Assembly: GCA_025362815.1 (NCBI GenBank)
Contig: JANYFG010000045.1
Coordinates: 1-38,784, forward strand
Reading direction: 5' to 3'
DNA from: Rhodospirillales bacterium
GTDB taxonomy: Bacteria; Pseudomonadota; Alphaproteobacteria; Acetobacterales; Acetobacteraceae
DNA: 38,784 nt
Part shown: in pieces, positions 23,677 to 30,822 of the stretch
Numbering within the stretch: position 1 is the first letter of the stretch
Layout: every line of letters starts with the position of its first letter
Notes under the pieces: generated by a model
The model's database searches: none
The model's input: only the letters and a program-made list of their open reading frames with translations
What the model was told of the DNA's origin: nothing
Made by a program: the position numbers and the translations under genes

Positions 23677-24360
23677 TCAGCCGGGGCGAACATCGAGCAC
23701 GTAGCCGGCGCCACGAACGGTGCGGATCAACGCCGGCCCGTCCGGCCCCTCCAGCTTCCGCCGCAGCCGGCTCACATGCACGTCCACCACGTTCGTCGTG
23801 GGGTCGAACGCAAAGTCCCAGACCCGCTCGAGCAACATCGTGCGCGTCAGCACCTCGCCGGGATGGCGCATCATGTATTCCAACAGCCGCCATTCCGTCG
23901 GCAGCAGCTCGATCGCAACACCCGCCAGCGTCACCGTCCGGCGCAGCAGGTTCATCCGCAGACCGCCCACCACCAGTTCGCTCTCGGCATTCTCAGCCCC
24001 TGCCGGCCGGCGCGCCAACGCCCGCAGACGGGCATGCAGTTCCGAAAACGCGAAGGGCTTGCCCAGGTAATCGTCCGCCCCCGCGTCCAGCCCCTCCACC
24101 CGCCGCTCCACGTCGCCCAACGCCGTCAGCATCAGCACCGGCGTCGAGATCGCCGACGCCCGCAAGGTCCGCACGATCGCCAGCCCATCCGGCGGCGGCA
24201 GCATCCGATCGGTCACGATCACGTCGAAACTTTCCGACATCGCCAGGAACAACCCGTCCTTGCCGGTCCGCGCCACCTCGGTGGCATGGCCCTCCTCCGC
24301 CAGACCACGGGCGATGTAATCCGCCGTCGCCCGATCGTCCTCGATCACCAGGATCTTCAT
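23677..24360 (-). CDS. OmpR-family response regulator
   Basis: A 227-residue regulator. The receiver domain has the acidic pair in VIEDD (residues 8-9), the phospho-acceptor Asp51 in VIVTDRMLP, Thr79 and Lys101 (LGKPF). The C-terminal winged helix carries LLPTEWRLLEYMMRHPGEVLTR-type sequence (shown here in part) and VVDVHVSRLRRKLEG, ending RTVRGAGYVLDVRPG. It starts at the ATG reading MKILVIEDD, and its gene is followed seven bases later by the kinase gene. The promoter is probably in the 77 bases between it and the upstream hydrolase stop. Confidence 0.93.
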   Translation of the reverse strand: MKILVIEDDRATADYIARGLAEEGHATEVARTGKDGLFLAMSESFDVIVTDRMLPPPDGLAIVRTLRASAISTPVLMLTALGDVERRVEGLDAGADDYLGKPFAFSELHARLRALARRPAGAENAESELVVGGLRMNLLRRTVTLAGVAIELLPTEWRLLEYMMRHPGEVLTRTMLLERVWDFAFDPTTNVVDVHVSRLRRKLEGPDGPALIRTVRGAGYVLDVRPG

Positions 24361-24416
24361 GTCACTCCCACCGCCGGCTCCCACGCCACGGCTGCGCGGC
24401 GGGTATCCGAATAAGG

Positions 24417-24450
24417 CCCCTCAGGCACCAAGCCCCCTCAGGCACCAAGC
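24417..24450. repeat. 17-bp direct duplication over a stop codon
   Basis: Two adjacent copies of the same 17 bases (24417-24433, 24434-24450) cover the last codons and TGA of the minus-strand hydrolase gene, so a second in-frame-like TGA follows. It looks like a recent slippage event without coding effect. Confidence 0.8.
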
Positions 24451-25187
24451 CGATGCGTCCGCAGAAACGCCCGCACCCGGTCGATGGTTCGCATCTTCAG
24501 ACCCTCGGGCGCGCTCCACGGAAACACCGTGATCTCCGCCTTCGGACACAACGACGCCACCGCCACGGACGCTTCGATGGGATGCGCGGGCGTGGCATCC
24601 GGCAGCACCAGGATCGGTGTTTGGCAGTCCCGCGCAAACGCCTCCGTCACGCTGTAGACGAATTCCGGCCGCGCCCGGTAGAGCGCGTGAAGATAACGCT
24701 CCACCTGCGCCATCGAAAGATCGGGCCGCCGCGCCAGCAAGGCCGGCGCCCACACATTCTGCCCGGCGTCGAACATGTAATCCGGATGCGCGGGGTTATG
24801 CCCCACCGTCTGCACCAGCACGCCGGCCACAACGCGCCCCGGCGCGCGCTCCATCAGCTTGAGCGCGAAGCATCCGCCGATGCAGTAGCCCATGAACAAA
24901 AACCGATCGATGCCCAGATGATCCATCAGCCCCAGCTGATCGTCGGCGAATGCCTCCCAAGGCGCGTCGTCCGGAATGGGACCGCTGGAATGCCCGCCAT
25001 TGGCGTTGCGCTGATCCATCGTGATGCAGCGGAACTCATCCTTGAACAACGCCATCGCGTCGAACACCGCATTCGGCCAGTTGTCGACGCGCGAGTTCAG
25101 CCCCCCACCGGGCACGAGCAGCAACGGAAACCCCGCGCCCACGTCCTCGTACCGAATGCGGGTCTCGCCGTTGTCATAGAATGGCAT
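24438..25187 (-). CDS. Alpha/beta hydrolase with cysteine nucleophile elbow
   Basis: A 249-residue single-domain hydrolase. The oxyanion region is LLLVPGGGLNSRVDNW; the nucleophile elbow is FMGYCIGGCF, with Cys in place of the usual Ser, as in dienelactone hydrolases, although the rest looks like ester/epoxide-type alpha/beta hydrolases. A probable acid residue is Asp in ILVLPDATPAHPIE, with the His possibly near that segment or missing further on; the usual C-terminal Gly-His motif is not evident. GGAG lies seven bases before the ATG at 25187. No partner genes are obvious. The substrate is unknown. Confidence 0.8.
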   Translation of the reverse strand: MPFYDNGETRIRYEDVGAGFPLLLVPGGGLNSRVDNWPNAVFDAMALFKDEFRCITMDQRNANGGHSSGPIPDDAPWEAFADDQLGLMDHLGIDRFLFMGYCIGGCFALKLMERAPGRVVAGVLVQTVGHNPAHPDYMFDAGQNVWAPALLARRPDLSMAQVERYLHALYRARPEFVYSVTEAFARDCQTPILVLPDATPAHPIEASVAVASLCPKAEITVFPWSAPEGLKMRTIDRVRAFLRTHRLGA

Positions 25188-25464
25188 GTCCAAACTCCAC
25201 TGAAACCCGATCCTGCTGATGCGCCTCGTGAAAGCAACCCCCATCCAGCGCCGAACATGCGCAATTGCAAGTCACGCTCGGCGCCGGGCTCCCCGCGGCT
25301 TATTCAGAGGCCGGCGCGTATAAGCAAGGCGTGTGGGGCCGCCTGTTCAGAACGGGAGTTATATCCGGCCCTTGAGATCGTTGACCACGGAATCAACGGC
25401 CGACATGCTCCGCCCTCAAGACAAGGATGGACAGCATGGCCAATGGCTGTTGATCTGCGGGCCT
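25188..25464. other. Intergenic region between divergent genes
   Basis: 277 bases between the hydrolase start and the DUF2339 start. Both promoters must lie here. I see no clear repeat, RNA or operator; in-frame ATG (25405) and GTG (25333) codons upstream of the chosen DUF2339 start leave its N-terminus slightly open. Confidence 0.5.
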
Positions 25465-28134
25465 ATGGACGAACTTGTCGCGCCCTTGCTGTTCGTTCTG
25501 ATGCTCGCCGCAGCCGGCTGGATCCTTGGTATCGTGGGCTTCTTCAAGGCCCGGAGCGCATTGGCCGAGGCGGTGCGGCTGCGAGCCACCGTCCAGCAGC
25601 TTCTCACCGCAATGCCGCGCGCCGCGGCGGACGAGGCGCCGATTGCCGTCCCAGTCCCTGTGGCCCCTATGGCGGTGGCCCCTATGGCGGTGGCCCCTAT
25701 GGCGGTGGCCCCGTCTCCGCCGGTCATGTCTCCGCCGGTCATGCCCCCGTTCACGCCAGACCCCGTCACGCACCACGCCTTGCAATCCGCACCCGCCACC
25801 CCGCCGCCGGGCAAGGCCAGGCGCGACGTCGAGGAATTGCTGACGGCGAAATGGGGCGTGTGGCTCGGCGCGGCGGCGTTGCTGATGTCCGGCGTCTTCC
25901 TGGTGCGTTACGCCTCGGATGAGGGTCTGCTTGGCCCGGGCGTGCGCTGCATCGGCATGGTGCTGCTGGCCGCCGCGCTGACGGCTGCGGCGGAATGGCT
26001 GAAGCGGCGCGCGCGGCATGTGTCGGATCTGGCCGATTACGCACCGCAGGCCCTGGCGGCCGGGGCTGTGGGCTTCCTGCTGGGGGCGGCCTACATGGCC
26101 GGCGCGCTTTATGCGTTGGTGCCGCCGCTCGTGGGGTTCGCGCTGATGGCGGCGGCGTCTGTGGCCGGTCTCGTGCTCTCGTTGCGTCACGGCCCGCTTG
26201 TGGCCGCGATGGGTGTCGTCGGCGGCTTCATCACGCCGCTTCTCATGCAGACCGATGATCCCTACCTGCCGGGGTTGTTCGCCTACCTGCTGTGCCTGAC
26301 GGCCGGTTCGCTCGCCTTGGTCAGGTTCACCGCCTGGACATGGCTGGGATGGGCCACGATAGCGGCGGGCGCGGCCTGGGTTCTGCTGGCAACGATCGCC
26401 GCCGGCGGGGTGGATCTGTGGGCGGCGGCCTTCTTCGTGCCGGCCGCGGCGCTGCTGAACCTTGCCCTGCTGCCATCCGCCGCACTGGAGCATCCGCTCG
26501 GCGTGCGACTGGCCTGGGTGCCAATCGCGGCCCTCGGCACCGCCGGTTTGCTGCTGGCCTGGGCTGAACCGGGCTTTGCCACCCGCGCCGCCGTTTTGCT
26601 GCTCGTGCCGCTCACGATCGGCAAAGCCGGATTGGAGCCCCGGCTCGACAGGCTACCCTGGCTGGCGGCGACGCTGTTCTTGCTTCTGATCCTGGGCTGG
26701 GGCCTGCCGGATTGGCGGCCCACCGGCACGGAGATCGGCGACAGCATCGCCACCGCGATCCTGCCCGGGGCGTGGGCGCCGGACGTGCTTCAGCCGTTGC
26801 TCGAAACCGCCGCCCTGGTCGCCGCCATCTTCGCGGCGGCGGGGTTGTGGTGGGAACGCCGGGCACCGCGGCCATTGGGGTGGAGCGGACAGGCGGCGGC
26901 GATTCCGGTCGTGGCCCTGGCGGTGCTCTACGTGCGCGTCCGCAATTTCCAGCCCGATCTTCTGTGGGCCGCGGCAGCCCTCGCTTTGGCCATGGCCGGC
27001 ACGGTCGCGGCCACGCGTGCGGCGCGGGACGCCCGACAGAGCGGCCGCCGACGTGCCGGGGTTCACGCCGCCGGCGCCACCGCCGCCCTGGCGCTGGGCT
27101 GCGCGATGTTGCTGACGAACCAGTGGCTGACGCTGGCCTTCGCCCTGTTCCTGCCGGCGTTGGCCTGGATCGAGGCACGGGCCGATCTCGTGGCGCTGCG
27201 CCGGGTTGCCATGGCCGCCGCCGCGATGGTGCTCATCCGGCTGCTCGTCAACCCGAACGTGCTGACCTACGCCCGGGGCGAGACGCCGGTGCTGAACGAT
27301 CTGCTCCCTGTCTATGCCGTCTCCGCCGTGGCCTTCGCCGTCACCGCCTGGGTGTTGAAACGGCGCCGGGACGATCTGCTCGTGGCGGTGCTGGAACTCG
27401 GCGGCGTGGCCTTCGCCTCGGCCCTGGCCATGCTGGAAATCCGGCATTGGGCAACCGGCGGCGAACCCGCATCGGCCGATACCGGGTTTCGCGAACTGGC
27501 CTTGCAGGTGGCGGCACTGGCCCTTCTCGCCTTCGTTTCGCTGCGCCTTGAGGAACGCACCGGCCGACCCATGCTCGGCTGGGCCTGGCGCATCCAGGGC
27601 CTGCTCGCGATGATCGGCGGCATTCTGCTCATTCTCGGCAATCCCGCCTTCATCCCCTCGATCACGGTCGGCACCCACCCCATCGCCAACGCGTTGCTGA
27701 TCGCCTATGCGTGCCCGGCGCTGCTGGCAGGGCTGGCTCTGCGCCGCCGTGGCTTTCCGGCGAAACTGCGCCCCATCGCCTGGGCCTACGCGCTCATTGC
27801 GGTGTTCGCCTGGATCACCCTTGAAGTGCGTATCGTCTATCATCCCGGCGCGATGTCGCTGGACCAATCGGGCGTGGAGGATGGCGAGCTCTGGGCATGG
27901 TCCGGCGCCTGGTTGGGCTACGGCCTGGTGCTGATGGCGATCGGCGTGGCGAAGGCCAGCAAACCCTTGCGACTGGCGGCCCTGGCAATCGTCGGCCTGG
28001 CCGGTGCCAAGGTCTTTCTGGTCGACATGTCCGGCCTTGTCGGACTGTGGCGCGTGCTGTCGTTCCTAGGGCTTGGCCTCACCCTTATCGGCCTTGGCGC
28101 GGTGTATCGAAGGTTCGTGGCGAAGGAAGCCTAG
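25465..28134 (+). CDS. DUF2339 polytopic membrane protein
   Basis: An 889-residue integral membrane protein with an N-terminal anchor (LVAPLLFVLMLAAAGWILGIV), a basic coiled stretch, a proline/alanine-rich cytoplasmic-type linker, and then a very long run of hydrophobic segments, beginning after EELLTAKWGVWLGAAALLMSGVFL. This layout and GGFITPLLMQTDDPYLPGLF are typical of the DUF2339 family, whose function is not established. I use ATG 25465 because it leads straight into the anchor; ATG 25405 would add 20 residues. The linker holds a 15-bp tandem repeat (VAPMA). The TAG stop at 28132-28134 is the first three bases of a palindrome. Confidence 0.85.
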   Translation: MDELVAPLLFVLMLAAAGWILGIVGFFKARSALAEAVRLRATVQQLLTAMPRAAADEAPIAVPVPVAPMAVAPMAVAPMAVAPSPPVMSPPVMPPFTPDPVTHHALQSAPATPPPGKARRDVEELLTAKWGVWLGAAALLMSGVFLVRYASDEGLLGPGVRCIGMVLLAAALTAAAEWLKRRARHVSDLADYAPQALAAGAVGFLLGAAYMAGALYALVPPLVGFALMAAASVAGLVLSLRHGPLVAAMGVVGGFITPLLMQTDDPYLPGLFAYLLCLTAGSLALVRFTAWTWLGWATIAAGAAWVLLATIAAGGVDLWAAAFFVPAAALLNLALLPSAALEHPLGVRLAWVPIAALGTAGLLLAWAEPGFATRAAVLLLVPLTIGKAGLEPRLDRLPWLAATLFLLLILGWGLPDWRPTGTEIGDSIATAILPGAWAPDVLQPLLETAALVAAIFAAAGLWWERRAPRPLGWSGQAAAIPVVALAVLYVRVRNFQPDLLWAAAALALAMAGTVAATRAARDARQSGRRRAGVHAAGATAALALGCAMLLTNQWLTLAFALFLPALAWIEARADLVALRRVAMAAAAMVLIRLLVNPNVLTYARGETPVLNDLLPVYAVSAVAFAVTAWVLKRRRDDLLVAVLELGGVAFASALAMLEIRHWATGGEPASADTGFRELALQVAALALLAFVSLRLEERTGRPMLGWAWRIQGLLAMIGGILLILGNPAFIPSITVGTHPIANALLIAYACPALLAGLALRRRGFPAKLRPIAWAYALIAVFAWITLEVRIVYHPGAMSLDQSGVEDGELWAWSGAWLGYGLVLMAIGVAKASKPLRLAALAIVGLAGAKVFLVDMSGLVGLWRVLSFLGLGLTLIGLGAVYRRFVAKEA
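25660..25713 (+). repeat. 15-bp tandem repeat in the DUF2339 gene
   Basis: Three perfect units of GTGGCCCCTATGGCG plus a partial fourth encode VAPMA repeats in the proline-rich linker after the membrane anchor. Confidence 0.9.
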
Positions 28135-28172
28135 AGCCTGATGATTTTGAGTAGACAAAATATCAGGCTCTA
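28132..28172. repeat. TAGAGC palindrome carrying the DUF2339 stop codon
   Basis: Perfect 11-bp arms (TAGAGCCTGAT and ATCAGGCTCTA) with an inner ATTTTG/CAAAAT pair form a long hairpin. Its first three bases are the TAG stop of the upstream gene. A probable transcript 3' end. Confidence 0.85.
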
Positions 28173-28197
28173 ACTTGTTGTTTTATAGATCATGTTT

Positions 28198-28289
28198 ATG
28201 CGCTTGGGTTGAGCAACCCAAACGCATCACGCTCTACTCTTGTTTGATCGATCATGTTTATGCGTTCGGGTTGCTCAACCCAAACGCAT
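28198..28289. repeat. Two GCGTTYGGG palindromes (copies 2 and 3)
   Basis: Copy 2 has arms 28198-28211 and 28214-28227; copy 3 has arms 28260-28273 and 28276-28289. Each pairs at 13 of 14 positions around a 2-base loop. Bases 28225-28272, spanning the link between them, recur in inverted orientation at 30743-30790. Confidence 0.85.
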
Positions 28290-28303
28290 CATGATCTCAT
28301 CGA

Positions 28304-30550
28304 TCACGATGCCAAGGAAGGGTCGGCCGGGGCGTGACGGGCGGCCAGAGCATCCCGTGCGTAGGCGGCGGCGAGGTAGGCGTTCAACAGATCGTAATAA
28401 CCCTGCAACGGCATGCCGCGTGGCGCCACGCTCAGGATCGTCACGCTGCGGCGCCTCGCGCTGACACGTGCGCGCCATCCCCGGATCCGCCGCGGCAAAG
28501 GCGCATCCGGCATCAGCTTGATGACGGTGTGCGCCTCGTTGGTGAGAACCTGGATCTCGGCGATGTCCTGCCATGGGATCGGGCGGTCGAGGTCGCGGCA
28601 GGCGAATGCGCCGGGCGACAAGGTGAGCAGCGGCGTGCCGCCGGCGCGCCACCTGCCCCGGGCGAGGATGGCGGCGAGCGTCGCCCCGGCCAGCAGACCC
28701 GCATCGACCAGCAACAGCATCGGCCGGTCATCGGATACCACCGTGCCGGAGGTCAGCAGGATATAGGTCAGACCGGCGAACGCCACGAGCAGGACGGCGC
28801 CGATCACACCTCTCACGATGACGGGTCGTTTTGTCGTCTGATAGATTTCGGTGGGGGCGTCTGCCGGCAACTGCGCGTGGATCTGCAGATCGGCCTCGTA
28901 TCGCGCGTCCTCCAGCGCCGCCACGCCCAGTGTGTCGGCGGTGATGGCGGCGCACAGGCGCGGCCAGTCGGCGAACAGATCCGCCGGATACCGGTCCGCC
29001 ATCGCGGCGGGACGGCCGGCCCGGGCGAGAAGACAATCATCGACGACAAGGCCGAGCGCCGCGATGCGGACCATGTTCGCGGGATGGCTGTCCGTGGGGT
29101 GCGGCTGCGTGGCGGCAAGCGGCCCGCGGGGATCGCCGATCCCCGCCGTGTGGGCCTCGTGCACGATGGCGGCCACGAGGTCGGGCGGTGCCGTCAGCGG
29201 CGTGCGGATCGCCGCGTGCAGCGTCTCGTGCAACGTCTCGTGCAGCGTTTCGTGCGCGACGTCGGCAATCAGGCCCGTACGGATCAGCGCCGATGCGGCC
29301 GCGATGGGCCCGGCCGGCACGGCACTGGCCTGATCGGCCGCGAGTTCGCGCAGCCGGCTCCAGTGATTGACCGCCGCATCGAACACCGACATCACGTGCA
29401 GGCCCAGGCTTTCGGCGGGCCACAGCAACACGCGGGCGGCAGCGGGGCCCGCGCCATGCCCCACCGCCGACAGGCTGCGCCCGAGGGCCGCGTACACCGG
29501 CACGAAAAGCTGCGTGTAGGCGGTGTCGTCGCCGGAGAAATGTGCCAGCTCGTGTGCGATCACGGCGGCGGTTTCATCGCGATCCAGCAAGGCGAGGCAG
29601 GGTGCCGGCAGATACAGCGTCCGGCCTTCCAGCCGTGTCTCGTCAGCGCCGAGCGCAATGACGGACGAGGTCACGAAGAACCCGTCATCCAGGCCCACCA
29701 CCACATGATCGGGCCGCAAGGCACCTTGCAGATCCGCGAGCGCATCGATGAAGCCCCATAGCCCCGGAGCCTCGGCCATCGTGACCACACGGCCGAAGAC
29801 CGGCATCGGGCCTGGCGTGAAGGCGGCCAGCGCGGCGGCAAGGTCGCGCACCGTCAGCCAGGCGAGATAAAGCGCAAACCCGGCCAGCCCCACCGCCGCG
29901 GCGATCAGCTTGAGGGCGCCTGTGTCGAGGCGGCCCAGATACCAGGCGCCGGCTGCCTCGAAAAGCACCACGGTGAACACGGCCAACGCCAGCCCCGCCA
30001 CCTGGGCGCCCATCAGGACCGGCACCAGGCGCCGGGCGCGGGTGAAGGCCGCCACCATCGCATCGCGCGACAATCGGCTGCGTCGCGCGCCGTGTGCGGC
30101 GATCAGCAACCCACACCAGCCGGCGAGCAGAACCAGCGCGGCGCCGCCGATGGCGGTGCCCGCCAGCCCCTGGCGCAAGCGTGCCACCAGGGCGTCGGTC
30201 TCGAGCGTCGACAGGCCCTTGCGCAACCGCGCGGCAGCCGCGGGCGCGCGATATCGTTCGGACAGCCCCGGGATGACGACGATACGGTCCTGCATGTCAG
30301 GCGCCTCCAGCCGCGCGATCGTCGCGGCGAGCGACGCGGCTTCGCGATCATAGAGCCGCGCGTCGTCCCAGCTGCGCCCCAGCTGCCATCCGCCGATCAG
30401 CAGAAACACCAGCGGAACGCCGATGATCAGCGCCAGCCTGCGAAGCCCCGCGCCGCCAGGCACCCGTGCCCGCCCACCGCTCATGCGATCACGCGCATCG
30501 CTCACATCCGCATGGACGACGGGCACACGTGGTCCAGAACGACAGTCCAT
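28304..30550 (-). CDS. M48-family membrane zinc metallopeptidase
   Basis: A protein of about 748 residues. The zinc motif HELAH is at 333-337 and the third ligand Glu402 lies in RELAADQAS, as in M48 (HtpX/Ste24-like) peptidases. Hydrophobic segments lie at about 38-55, 130-152, 178-200 and 214-234 before the catalytic domain, and two more at about 580-630 after it; the N-terminus and catalytic part suggest an inner-membrane enzyme. A His-rich repeat HETLHETLHETLH occurs at 433-445. ATG 30550 is preceded at six bases by GAGGA; ATG 30484 would start nearer the first membrane segment. The gene is flanked by inverted copies of an intergenic repeat. Its substrate is unknown, membrane-protein quality control being likely. 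Confidence 0.82.
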   Translation of the reverse strand: MDCRSGPRVPVVHADVSDARDRMSGGRARVPGGAGLRRLALIIGVPLVFLLIGGWQLGRSWDDARLYDREAASLAATIARLEAPDMQDRIVVIPGLSERYRAPAAAARLRKGLSTLETDALVARLRQGLAGTAIGGAALVLLAGWCGLLIAAHGARRSRLSRDAMVAAFTRARRLVPVLMGAQVAGLALAVFTVVLFEAAGAWYLGRLDTGALKLIAAAVGLAGFALYLAWLTVRDLAAALAAFTPGPMPVFGRVVTMAEAPGLWGFIDALADLQGALRPDHVVVGLDDGFFVTSSVIALGADETRLEGRTLYLPAPCLALLDRDETAAVIAHELAHFSGDDTAYTQLFVPVYAALGRSLSAVGHGAGPAAARVLLWPAESLGLHVMSVFDAAVNHWSRLRELAADQASAVPAGPIAAASALIRTGLIADVAHETLHETLHETLHAAIRTPLTAPPDLVAAIVHEAHTAGIGDPRGPLAATQPHPTDSHPANMVRIAALGLVVDDCLLARAGRPAAMADRYPADLFADWPRLCAAITADTLGVAALEDARYEADLQIHAQLPADAPTEIYQTTKRPVIVRGVIGAVLLVAFAGLTYILLTSGTVVSDDRPMLLLVDAGLLAGATLAAILARGRWRAGGTPLLTLSPGAFACRDLDRPIPWQDIAEIQVLTNEAHTVIKLMPDAPLPRRIRGWRARVSARRRSVTILSVAPRGMPLQGYYDLLNAYLAAAYARDALAARHAPADPSLAS
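29221..29256. repeat. 12-bp tandem repeat in the M48 peptidase gene
   Basis: Three units of the type GCGTCTCGTGCA, with single-base differences, encode HETL repeats just after the third zinc ligand of the peptidase domain. Confidence 0.85.
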
Positions 30551-30725
30551 TCGCGGTCCTCGACGAGGGAGGTGCTCTGCCCACCGGAAACACTCCCATG
30601 CATGCCTGAGCGCTCCTCACCGCGCGCCGTGCGAGAACCATATCCATCTGCCAGCGGGCTTGTCTTGGGCCACCGTCTCACCAAGCCATAGATGTCGGAT
30701 TTTCCCAATCCTCTTTTAGATTATG
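30551..30725. other. Intergenic region upstream of the M48 gene
   Basis: About 175 bases between the peptidase start and the repeat cluster. It should hold the peptidase promoter (minus strand). I see no gene, RNA or clear operator here. Confidence 0.4.
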
Positions 30726-30755
30726 ATGCGTTTGGGTTGATTAACCCGAACGCAT
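30726..30755. repeat. GCGTTYGGG palindrome, copy 4
   Basis: Arms 30726-30738 and 30743-30755 pair at 12 of 13 positions, the odd pair being a possible G-U wobble in RNA. It runs into a 48-bp segment (30743-30790) shared with 28225-28272. Confidence 0.85.
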
Positions 30756-30778
30756 AAACATGATCGATCAAACAAGAG

Positions 30779-30822
30779 TAGAGCGTGATGATTTTGCTTC
30801 TACTCAAAATCATCACGCTCTA
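30779..30822. repeat. TAGAGC palindrome carrying a stop codon
   Basis: Perfect 18-bp arms (30779-30796 and 30805-30822) around an 8-base loop. The last three bases, read on the minus strand, are the TAG stop of the glycosyltransferase-like gene. A strong hairpin, probably a transcript 3' end. Confidence 0.9.

Noticed and set aside
22266-25922. A 1218-codon open frame on the plus strand opposite the kinase and regulator genes.
   Set aside because: It is arginine/proline/histidine-rich low-complexity sequence, as expected for the antisense of GC-rich genes, and the minus strand holds clear domain families over most of the length.
28132-30822. A transposon or insertion sequence around the M48 gene.
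   Set aside because: There are inverted repeats but no transposase or target-site duplication, and the enclosed gene is an ordinary peptidase; kept as a finding about repeats only.
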